This document shows positions 1 through 6,242 of a stretch of DNA of 9,064 nucleotides, piece after piece (position 1 is the stretch's first letter; each line of letters starts with the position of its first letter). The notes under the pieces are model-generated. The model saw only the letters and a program-made list of their open reading frames with translations. It searched no databases and had not been told where the DNA came from. This DNA comes from Erysipelotrichaceae bacterium (GTDB lineage: Bacteria; Bacillota_I; Bacilli_A; Erysipelotrichales; Erysipelotrichaceae): the NCBI GenBank assembly GCA_900770275.1, contig CAAGJS010000125.1:1-9064 (forward strand), read 5' to 3'. A program made the position numbers and the translations under genes.

Positions 1-95
1 ACCCTTCGCAGATTGAGATTCTTCAGAAACTGGATCTGCTTGAAAAACCTGCTCCAAAGAAGCGGGGCAGGAAGCCTAAGAAACAGACCGTATAG
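1..95 (+). CDS. C-terminal fragment of an unidentified protein with a basic tail (possibly a transposase)
   Basis: Reading from base 3, an open frame enters from the left edge and stops at TAG 93-95, giving about 30 residues. The visible part has an amphipathic stretch (EILQKLDLLEKP) followed by a very basic AT-hook-like tail (KKRGRKPKKQ). I prefer this frame to the overlapping frame that continues into the surface gene, because that one reads as an arginine-, tryptophan- and cysteine-rich string unlike any surface protein. Short basic KRGRKPKK-type tails occur at the ends of some transposases and other DNA-binding proteins. Its position directly against a 5'-truncated gene makes a transposase plausible, but no catalytic motif is visible and the family cannot be named. 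It could also be an unrelated gene brought here by deletion or rearrangement. Confidence 0.5.
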   Translation, partial: PSQIEILQKLDLLEKPAPKKRGRKPKKQTV

Positions 96-96
96 T

Positions 97-3000
97 TCTA
101 CTCATTGGGAAAGTTGTAATAAATATGCCGCATATCGGGCACTTAAACTCGAAGCGGAAGAGAATGCTGATTTCTTTTCTGTCTTCATTTTGGGGAACAA
201 TACCAGCAAAAATGAGGAAGAGAAGATCGAGAACTGGTTAAGATTTGTGTCTGATTCTTATGCGCCTGCCAATGATGGAGAAGAGCTGAAGAAACAACTC
301 CAGAAGATTTCCACAACAATTCAGCAGAGGACTAACGCCTGGGTGTATACAGATCCTCTCGACGATCATATGAAACTGGTCAGTGACACATTCGATCAGG
401 ACAATCTGAGGGCGGGGGCAGTCGGGGAAGATTCCAATGGTCTAATAACATGGAATTTACCGCTGGCTCCTTATAAAGTAAGACAATATATACCAGATGC
501 TGAAGGCAGGATAGATGCGGTAGATGAGACAAAGGAAATAGACGAGAATACTGTTCAAACCGATACAAATGGTCATTATGTTTATGAATACAAGCTTACC
601 TATCAGATAGCGCTGGATAATACTTCAAGTGATTTTGTCAGTAATGCTCCATATAACGTTTCCGACGATGATTCTCCTTCCCTGACATATGTAATTCGTA
701 GAAACGGGTCGGAATATTATGACAAGGATGGCAATCAGTTGGTACTGGGCGACAACGAATCTCCAAAGAGAAGTTTTGATATTGAGCCGGACGATAATGG
801 TAATAAGCTTGCTGTAAAAGGCTACCTTGGCAGTATTTCAGCTCTGAAAAAAATCAAATACGGAAATGAAGAAAGGGATCTTCCATCGGGTGATACAGCA
901 ACCTTGGCCATCAGATCCAATGGCAATGAAGTTCTGAACACTTTGACTGTGAATAATAAATATCCGGATTTAGAACCGTATTCTCAGACTGTTTCCACGT
1001 CGGATCGTGTAACGTTCACCAGCATCCCTTCGGGTACCTTCTCCTATAAGCTTTCCGAAACAGGTTCATCACCGGAAGGCATTTACGATAATGATGGTGG
1101 ATCCTATACATTCCGTTTCAAGTATGGAGAAATCACTGATCTCAAAAAGGTATCCGGAAATGAGACGACTGACGCCGATGCGAAGAATGTGAAGTTTGTC
1201 AATACTCTGCGCAGCGGAACACTTCAGATCCAGAAGATTGTTGAAACAGATAATGCGCCTGAGAATACGGAGTTCACGTTTGCGGTTCATATCAATGATC
1301 CAAGAATCGGAGGATCGTATCCTCTTGCAATAACCGGTTCGAATAGTACTCGTCAGGAGTCAAGCATTACTGACGATGGCACGATCACCATGACCAGGAA
1401 CCAGACGGCTGAAATAACTCTTCCTGCAGGAACAACATACTATGTTACGGAAGAAAATATTCCGAGCGGTTACTCGCTGGATACTGATTCCTCGAAGACA
1501 ATTAACATGGGTTCCGCGAATGCTCCTGTTACGATCATCGGTGGAAGTACCATTACCTGCACTGTCAGTAATACGTATTCCGCAGCCGGACAGATTAAAC
1601 TGTCAGGTATTAAGACACTGACCGGAACTTTTGTTACATCGGATGCTGTGACTGGTCATGTGACCGTTCAGAATGCCGATGCTCCGGAAGATCTGTATCT
1701 GAAGCTTGAAGGCGCCGATGATGCGACAAGTAAAGCTATTCAGAATGGAGTTGTAGAGATCAGCGGAAATGGTGATGTGACGATCTCAAAGGATTTGCTC
1801 ACGGCTGGCAGCACGGCAGATGTGGACCTTGGTACTCTGACCTTTCTGCAGGCAGGCGAATATCACTTCAAGGTTTCGCAGGTGATCCCCGATTCTGTCC
1901 CGGCAGGATGGAATTATGACACGAATGTTAAGAATATCACCGCCACGGTTCGCTATAAGGACGATGGTTCTCTGACTGCCGAAATCTCCGGTGATACGCC
2001 GTCGTTTACCAACACCTGTTCCGGCTCTGCGGATGAAACGAATAATGAAACCGTTGCCCGTGAGACAACCGATGAATCCAATGAAACAACCAGCGATAAT
2101 ATTGGAAATGTGACTGAAGATTCCGAAACACCGGATCAGGGGAATGACACTTCGGAAATCAAACAGGATGCACAAGCTGATCCGCAGGAAGATACCGAAG
2201 TTCAGCCTGAAACAACCGATCTGCAGCAGAATACGGATGGAGTATCTGAGGAATCTGCCACGGCAGTGGATGAAATGTCCGATCAGAGTACATCCGGTGA
2301 TCTGAACATAGTTACTACGGCCCTGGTTGATTCTTTCGGTCAGAAGATGGATGCCAATGAAAACAAGGATGGAACCTTTACACTGACTGCAGAAGGCAAT
2401 GGCGTTGTAAATAAGGATTTTGACAAGAATGCGTTCACATTCTCAGTGAAGGGTCCTGGTTTCCCGGATCAGGGACAGATTATTAGTCTGAAAGGCGATT
2501 CCGGTGAGAATCACGCAGCTCAGATCGATTATCCTGTACTTTCCTTTACGACAGCAGATCTGAATGCGTTGGTAAAGGACGGGAAGGCATCTGTTTCCAT
2601 TGAAAATGGTCTTGCGACCTATCATGTCACCTATACCATTTCAGAGAACATTCCGGCTGACACCTCACAATCCTACTGCAGCTATGATTCGAGGATTTAC
2701 ACGCTTTCTCTCGATGTTGCGGATCAGGGCGATGGAAGCTATAAGGTTTTAATGGCCGAAGGTTCTTCAGATCCAAATAAGCTCGATTTCAATAACACAT
2801 ATCGCTCTCACTCGGTAAGCGTTGATATCAAGGGCAGTAAGCAGATCAATGCACTGACCATCGGTGATATCAGGGACAGCTATACCTATACAATCCAGGA
2901 AGATGACAATGATAAATCTTCTGTTCTTCCGGATCAGCCGCAGGTCAAAATGGATGCCAATGGCAGTATTGACTTTGGAACAGTCTCCTTTGATGAGAAC

Positions 3001-4071
3001 GATCTCGGTGTCCACGCATGGGGAACGCCTGCAGAAAAGACATTTCATTACACGATCCGTGAGAATGGAAGCGTCGCCAGGGTGACAAATGACAGCGACA
3101 AGTCTCTTACGATTACGGTTAAGGATGATGGATATGGAAACCTGTCAGCTTCTGTGGAAGGTAACGGGTTTACATTCGTCAATTCCTATTCGGATAAGAA
3201 CGAATCATCACCGACGGATGAAGATGCACTTACCATTACCAAGACACTGAGCGGCCGCAGCCTTGATAACAATGATGTATTCCGTTTCGTGCTGAAGGAT
3301 TCAGAAGGAAATGTTGTTTCGAGCGGAACCAATGAAGTTAATGGTAAGGTGACAATGTCAAAGATCACCTTTACAGAGAAGGATATTGGAACACATACTT
3401 ATACGCTGTCTGAGACCGCAGGATCGGATACGCGCATTCAGTATGATCCAGCCGAATATGCTGTGACTGCCGATGTGGCAGTAGACAAGGACCATGGCAA
3501 TTGCCTGAAGGTGCATTGGTCCAGCAATGGAAAAGATGGAACGATCAATTTCAATAACACCTTTACCTATTCTTCGATTACAGTCGACGATCCACCGGTA
3601 ACCAAAGTTCTGACCGGAGACGCGCCTGCTTCTGCTGCGACCTTCCGTTTTATCCTTTCTGCGGATCCGGATGCGAGCACATTGAAGGCAGGTACTGAGA
3701 TGCCTTTGCCCGAAAAGACAACCGTTACTGTTACAGGAAGCGGAAAGGCGGAAGAATTCGGAAATATGACCTTCCGCGATCCTGGCACTTACGTTTACCA
3801 TATCCGGGAAGCGAATGATCAGGCCGCAAACTATTCCTATGACAATGCTGTCTATACCGTTACTTACGTCATTTCAGAAAACGCAGATCACAACCTGAGC
3901 AGTGTCAGAACCATTACAAAGGGCAATGATGTACAGGACAGTGTGGTATTCACAAACAGCTATCATCGTCCTTCCGAAAAAGGAAAATCAACTTCTGGCA
4001 GCACAGTCTATACGGCACCGGTAAAGCTGATTCCGAAGACAGGGATTGACAGTCTGGATACAGAAGACTGA
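97..4071 (+). CDS. 5'-truncated, anchor-less multidomain surface adhesin/pilin-like protein with isopeptide domains; probable pseudogene
   Basis: This long frame encodes an extracellular protein of the vWFA plus Cna-B/FctA (Spy0128-like) type found in Gram-positive pilus and adhesin subunits. By nucleotide position the order is: the last part of a vWFA domain (about 118-320; LKLEAEENADFFSVFIL, then a Ser/Asn loop and a 'TDPLDD' link); beta-rich modules up to 1203; a Cna-B-like module (1207-1575; TAEITLPAGTTYYVTEEN); an FctA-like module (1591-2016); an acidic Thr/Glu/Asp linker (2014-2316); then four more FctA-like modules ending near 2796, 3183, 3558 and 3957. Modules close with F/V-x-N-[ST], the usual site of the isopeptide Asn, and several open with a candidate Lys (ITKTLSG, VTKVLTG, GIKTLTG). 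The end has IPKTG (4030-4044) but no hydrophobic segment or basic tail. The signal peptide and the MIDAS half of vWFA are missing, and the frame has no credible start. It is open to base 1, but bases before about 97 belong to another protein. A TTG at 13 or ATG at 370 could be called as starts; neither has a convincing ribosome binding site or export signal. Confidence 0.75.
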   Translation, partial: STHWESCNKYAAYRALKLEAEENADFFSVFILGNNTSKNEEEKIENWLRFVSDSYAPANDGEELKKQLQKISTTIQQRTNAWVYTDPLDDHMKLVSDTFDQDNLRAGAVGEDSNGLITWNLPLAPYKVRQYIPDAEGRIDAVDETKEIDENTVQTDTNGHYVYEYKLTYQIALDNTSSDFVSNAPYNVSDDDSPSLTYVIRRNGSEYYDKDGNQLVLGDNESPKRSFDIEPDDNGNKLAVKGYLGSISALKKIKYGNEERDLPSGDTATLAIRSNGNEVLNTLTVNNKYPDLEPYSQTVSTSDRVTFTSIPSGTFSYKLSETGSSPEGIYDNDGGSYTFRFKYGEITDLKKVSGNETTDADAKNVKFVNTLRSGTLQIQKIVETDNAPENTEFTFAVHINDPRIGGSYPLAITGSNSTRQESSITDDGTITMTRNQTAEITLPAGTTYYVTEENIPSGYSLDTDSSKTINMGSANAPVTIIGGSTITCTVSNTYSAAGQIKLSGIKTLTGTFVTSDAVTGHVTVQNADAPEDLYLKLEGADDATSKAIQNGVVEISGNGDVTISKDLLTAGSTADVDLGTLTFLQAGEYHFKVSQVIPDSVPAGWNYDTNVKNITATVRYKDDGSLTAEISGDTPSFTNTCSGSADETNNETVARETTDESNETTSDNIGNVTEDSETPDQGNDTSEIKQDAQADPQEDTEVQPETTDLQQNTDGVSEESATAVDEMSDQSTSGDLNIVTTALVDSFGQKMDANENKDGTFTLTAEGNGVVNKDFDKNAFTFSVKGPGFPDQGQIISLKGDSGENHAAQIDYPVLSFTTADLNALVKDGKASVSIENGLATYHVTYTISENIPADTSQSYCSYDSRIYTLSLDVADQGDGSYKVLMAEGSSDPNKLDFNNTYRSHSVSVDIKGSKQINALTIGDIRDSYTYTIQEDDNDKSSVLPDQPQVKMDANGSIDFGTVSFDENDLGVHAWGTPAEKTFHYTIRENGSVARVTNDSDKSLTITVKDDGYGNLSASVEGNGFTFVNSYSDKNESSPTDEDALTITKTLSGRSLDNNDVFRFVLKDSEGNVVSSGTNEVNGKVTMSKITFTEKDIGTHTYTLSETAGSDTRIQYDPAEYAVTADVAVDKDHGNCLKVHWSSNGKDGTINFNNTFTYSSITVDDPPVTKVLTGDAPASAATFRFILSADPDASTLKAGTEMPLPEKTTVTVTGSGKAEEFGNMTFRDPGTYVYHIREANDQAANYSYDNAVYTVTYVISENADHNLSSVRTITKGNDVQDSVVFTNSYHRPSEKGKSTSGSTVYTAPVKLIPKTGIDSLDTED
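2014..2316 (+). other. Acidic Thr/Ser/Glu/Asp/Asn-rich linker inside the surface protein
   Basis: About 100 codons between the FctA-like module closing at 2011-2016 and the next module. Translation is almost devoid of hydrophobic and aromatic residues and is rich in ETT, DES, NET and SED clusters, for example ETTDESNETTSDN. Such low-complexity stretches in Gram-positive surface proteins act as flexible spacers and may be O-glycosylated. Here it divides the protein into an N-terminal vWFA/Cna-B half and a C-terminal stalk of FctA-like modules. The role is inferred from composition only. Confidence 0.6.
4030..4044 (+). other. Sortase-like motif IPKTG without membrane anchor
   Basis: The codons att-ccg-aag-aca-ggg encode IPKTG, a variant of the LPXTG sortase signal. 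In a functional cell-wall sorting signal a run of about 15-20 hydrophobic residues and a basic tail follow. Here only eight residues (IDSLDTED) follow before TGA at 4069-4071. The other two frames downstream also show no hydrophobic run, so a simple single-base frameshift does not restore an anchor. Cell-wall anchoring by sortase is therefore unlikely for this copy. Confidence 0.6.
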
Positions 4072-4091
4072 ACTGACCATGATATTAAAAT

Positions 4092-4141
4092 GATCCGGAA
4101 GCACATGGATTCACAATTTCGTGACTCCAGGCTTTCGGATC
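4092..4141. terminator. Probable bidirectional intrinsic terminator between convergent genes
   Basis: GATCCGGAAGC (4092-4102) pairs with GCTTTCGGATC (4131-4141) over 11 positions with one G-U pair on the plus-strand RNA. Inside, TGGATTCAC (4106-4114) pairs with GTGACTCCA (4121-4129) with one mismatch, leaving a 6-base loop. On the plus strand the stem is followed by a T-rich run (TTTCATTCCTTTTCC), and on the minus strand by ATTTTAATAT. It lies between the end of the surface frame (4071) and the stop of the regulator gene (4144-4146), where terminators for both converging transcripts are expected. The T tracts are interrupted, so termination strength is uncertain. Confidence 0.65.
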
Positions 4142-4143
4142 TT

Positions 4144-4809
4144 TCATTCCTTTTCCTTCAGTTCAAAATGATTGTGGTCGCTGGTGAACCAGCCGTCCCT
4201 TGCCAGTTTTGTGATCTCTGTCGAAAGGGCAGAACGGTCTACGGCAAGATATTCTGCCATCTCTGCACGGGTAAAGGGAATATCAAAGGATGAGGAGCTG
4301 TGATGGAAGAACTGATGCGAAAGGAAACACCGGATCTTGGCAGGCGTTGAGCGCTGCACGAGTATCTTCTGACGCTGCTGAAGGAGGAGGCTGCGTCTGG
4401 CAAACTGGTTCATGAGGTTGCGGATCACGATCGTATGCCAGGGCTCTGATCCGTCGAGCTTCAGAATTTCGCTGAGCCCGACCCAGAGAACGATGGAAGC
4501 TGTATTGGCTTCAATACGTTCATCGGCAATGGCTCCGCGGGTCTGGGCAAGATCTTCGGCAAAGATCATGCCGGGCTGAATTTCTTCGATCGGTGTCAGA
4601 TTGCCCCAGAAGCTGACGTCGCTGATCATCAGGCTTCCTTCCAGAAGAATGCCCATGCGATAAACCGGCTGGCCTTCTTTGAGAACGATCTGGCGGCTGC
4701 GGTAGTTTTTCAACTGGGAGTCCAGCGTTTCCAGCATGTCCGGGAATTCTTTTTTCTCGATCCCTTCAAACAGGGGGCACCGGTAGATCATTTCTTCTGT
4801 TCTGTGCAT
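4144..4809 (-). CDS. Crp/Fnr-family transcriptional regulator
   Basis: Predicted cytoplasmic DNA-binding regulator of 221 residues. An N-terminal cyclic-nucleotide-binding-like beta barrel (about residues 10-115; PLFEGI, LKEGQPVYRMGILLEGSL, IQPGMIFAEDLA) leads to a dimerisation helix and a C-terminal winged helix-turn-helix (about 180-206; FTRAEMAEYLAVDRSALS), which resembles Firmicute Crp-type regulators. The CRP phosphate-binding cassette (GE...RSA) is not conserved (AEDLAQTRGAIADER), so cAMP binding is doubtful. Only two cysteines are present, so an FNR-type iron-sulfur cluster is unlikely. I chose ATG 4809 because the upstream in-frame GTG at 4857 lies only about ten bases below a TATAAT box and has no Shine-Dalgarno. 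ATG 4791 (MIYRCPLFEGI) is also possible. It is divergent from purB, and a palindrome in its leader suggests autoregulation. The ligand and regulon are unknown. Confidence 0.85.
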   Translation of the reverse strand: MHRTEEMIYRCPLFEGIEKKEFPDMLETLDSQLKNYRSRQIVLKEGQPVYRMGILLEGSLMISDVSFWGNLTPIEEIQPGMIFAEDLAQTRGAIADERIEANTASIVLWVGLSEILKLDGSEPWHTIVIRNLMNQFARRSLLLQQRQKILVQRSTPAKIRCFLSHQFFHHSSSSFDIPFTRAEMAEYLAVDRSALSTEITKLARDGWFTSDHNHFELKEKE

Positions 4810-4840
4810 CGTTCTTTCTGCTTTCTGAGAGAAATCTGAA

Positions 4841-4856
4841 TGTTGGTTTTCCAACA
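4841..4856. promoter_or_regulatory. Perfect palindrome TGTTGG-TTTT-CCAACA, candidate operator of the Crp/Fnr-like regulator
   Basis: Two perfect 6-base half-sites are separated by four bases, the same spacing style as FNR-type sites (TTGAT-N4-ATCAA). The site starts about eleven bases downstream of the regulator's TATAAT box, so a bound dimer would block its transcription. The DNA is also read as the 5' leader of the regulator transcript, so a small RNA hairpin with a 4-base loop is an alternative. The operator role is inference from position and symmetry. Confidence 0.45.
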
Positions 4857-4866
4857 CTTCAGATTT

Positions 4867-4896
4867 ATTATACCGGCTGTGTCTGCCATTGCAGAA
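4867..4896 (-). promoter_or_regulatory. Candidate promoter of the Crp/Fnr-family regulator
   Basis: The minus strand has a perfect TATAAT (4872 to 4867). The matching -35 is poor: TTCTGC at 18-base or TCTGCA at 17-base spacing (about 4890-4896). It overlaps the -35 of the divergent purB promoter on the other strand. Transcription would begin near 4860, leaving a leader of about 50 bases before ATG 4809. A weak -35 fits a promoter that is modulated by a regulator. Confidence 0.5.
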
Positions 4897-4917
4897 AAAG
4901 CATCTTCCTCGTACAAT
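4889..4917 (+). promoter_or_regulatory. Sigma-A-type promoter of purB
   Basis: TTGCAG (4889-4894) and TACAAT (4912-4917) are separated by exactly 17 bases, a good match to the housekeeping consensus. The expected start site near 4924 gives a leader of about 20 bases, too short for a riboswitch or attenuator. No PurR-type box is evident. Confidence 0.7.
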
Positions 4918-4930
4918 CGAAAACGGAAAA

Positions 4931-4936
4931 AGGAAG
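4931..4936 (+). promoter_or_regulatory. Ribosome binding site of purB, deciding its start
   Basis: AGGAAG lies seven bases before ATG 4944. This supports that ATG over the in-frame GTG at 4938, which practically touches the Shine-Dalgarno. The resulting N-terminus MIERYARKEM is the usual PurB start. Confidence 0.75.
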
Positions 4937-4943
4937 AGTGACT

Positions 4944-6242
4944 ATGATTGAACGATATGCACGCAAAGAGATGGAACAGGTCTGGAGCCTCGAGCAGCAG
5001 TATCAGGCCTGGCTGGAGGTAGAGATCGCCGTTGATCGCGCGTGGGCGAAGCAGGGGGTTGTACCCCGGGAAGATCTTGAGAAGATTGAAAAGAATGCGT
5101 CGTTTACCGTGGATCGCTGCCTCGAGCTGGAACAGGTGACGCATCATGATGTCGTTGCCTTTACGCGCTGCGTATCGGAGAGTCTGGGGCCGGAAAAGAA
5201 GTGGATCCACTATGGCGTAACGTCGACGGATATCGTGGATACGGCCAATGGTCTGCGCTTCAAGCGGGCGGATGCGATTCTGAGAAAGGATATTCAGGAC
5301 TTCATGGATATTCTCAAGACGAATGCGCTGAAATACAAGGATACCCTCATGATCGGCCGTACCCATGGCATCCATGCGGAGATTACGACGTTCGGTCTGA
5401 AGTTTGCGCTGTGGTATGAGGAGATGAAACGCAACCAGCAGCGCTTTGAGGCTGCGGCAGCCGATGTGGAGTGCGGAAAGATCTCCGGCGCCGTCGGTAC
5501 CTTTGCCAATATTCCTCCTGCAGTGCAGGATGATGTATGTGCGCAGCTTGGCCTTCATTCTGCCAATATTTCGACGCAGATTCTGCAGCGTGACCGCCAC
5601 GCGCATTACTTTGCGACGCTGGCGCTGATCGGATCGTGTCTGGAACAGATGGCGATGGAGATCCGGCATCTGCAGCGTACGGAAGTTCACGAAGTGGAGG
5701 AACATTTCTCCGCGGGACAGAAGGGATCCAGTGCCATGCCCCATAAGCGCAACCCGATCGGCAGTGAAAATATCTGCGGCTGTTCACGGGTGCTGCGCGG
5801 ATATATGGTGACGGCATATGAAGACATTCCGCTGTGGCATGAGAGGGACATTTCCCACTCCAGTGCGGAGCGCATCATTGCGCCGGATGCCACGATGTTA
5901 CTGGACTACATGCTGGTGCGGTTTGGAAAGATTCTGAAGAATCTGACCGTGTTCCCGGAGCGCATGAAGGAAAACATCAATAAGACACATGGCCTCATCT
6001 ATTCGGAGCGGGTCATGTTAAGTCTGATCGAGAAGGGTCTTTCACGCGAAAAAGCCTACGACCTTGTTCAGCCGCAGGCTATGAAAGCATTTGAAGAAAA
6101 TGGTGATTTCCGCTCCTATATTGAGAAGGAACCAGCGATTACGGCACTGCTTACGGAAGAGGATATTGATCGCTGCTTTGATCCTTCCTATCAGGTTCGC
6201 AATGTCGACGAAATATTCAGAAGAGTCGGCTTACTCGGTTAA
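4944..6242 (+). CDS. purB: Adenylosuccinate lyase
   Basis: Cytoplasmic homotetrameric lyase of the fumarase/aspartase superfamily. It releases fumarate from SAICAR in IMP synthesis and from adenylosuccinate to give AMP. The 432-residue length matches the Bacillus-type enzyme. Visible signatures are HHDV with His68, the TSTDIVDTA segment (about 93-101), the RTHGIHAE loop with His141 as the general acid/base region, and the flexible catalytic loop GSSAMPHKRNP (261-271) with Ser262/263. All residues expected for activity are present. The start is ATG 4944, set by AGGAAG seven bases upstream. The gene has its own promoter, is divergent from the Crp-like regulator, and ends inside the 3' end of cutC on the opposite strand (12 shared bases). 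Its partner enzyme PurA is encoded just beyond cutC. Confidence 0.97.
   Translation: MIERYARKEMEQVWSLEQQYQAWLEVEIAVDRAWAKQGVVPREDLEKIEKNASFTVDRCLELEQVTHHDVVAFTRCVSESLGPEKKWIHYGVTSTDIVDTANGLRFKRADAILRKDIQDFMDILKTNALKYKDTLMIGRTHGIHAEITTFGLKFALWYEEMKRNQQRFEAAAADVECGKISGAVGTFANIPPAVQDDVCAQLGLHSANISTQILQRDRHAHYFATLALIGSCLEQMAMEIRHLQRTEVHEVEEHFSAGQKGSSAMPHKRNPIGSENICGCSRVLRGYMVTAYEDIPLWHERDISHSSAERIIAPDATMLLDYMLVRFGKILKNLTVFPERMKENINKTHGLIYSERVMLSLIEKGLSREKAYDLVQPQAMKAFEENGDFRSYIEKEPAITALLTEEDIDRCFDPSYQVRNVDEIFRRVGLLG

Noticed and set aside
13..96. TTG at 13 as the start of the surface protein
   Set aside because: The first roughly 28 residues are basic, Trp/Cys-containing and not a signal peptide. 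The same bases encode a better-looking C-terminus in frame 3, and there is no Shine-Dalgarno.
123..135. Palindrome ATATGC-C-GCATAT next to the left junction
   Set aside because: It could be an insertion target or IS end, but it is short and lies in the likely vWFA coding region; without the other end of the putative element it proves nothing.
1786..3801. Several minus-strand open frames opposite the surface gene
   Set aside because: Composition is that of antisense shadows (Ile/Arg/Cys-rich), with no ribosome binding sites and no domains.
4810..4857. GTG 4857 as the start of the Crp/Fnr-like regulator
   Set aside because: It sits about ten bases after the TATAAT box with no ribosome binding site, and its codons contain the palindrome. 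ATG 4809 fits better, though I cannot exclude it.
4788..5744. Long minus-strand open frame across purB and the upstream region
   Set aside because: It is antisense to the clearly conserved purB frame; the translation is Arg/His/Leu-rich without a recognisable family.
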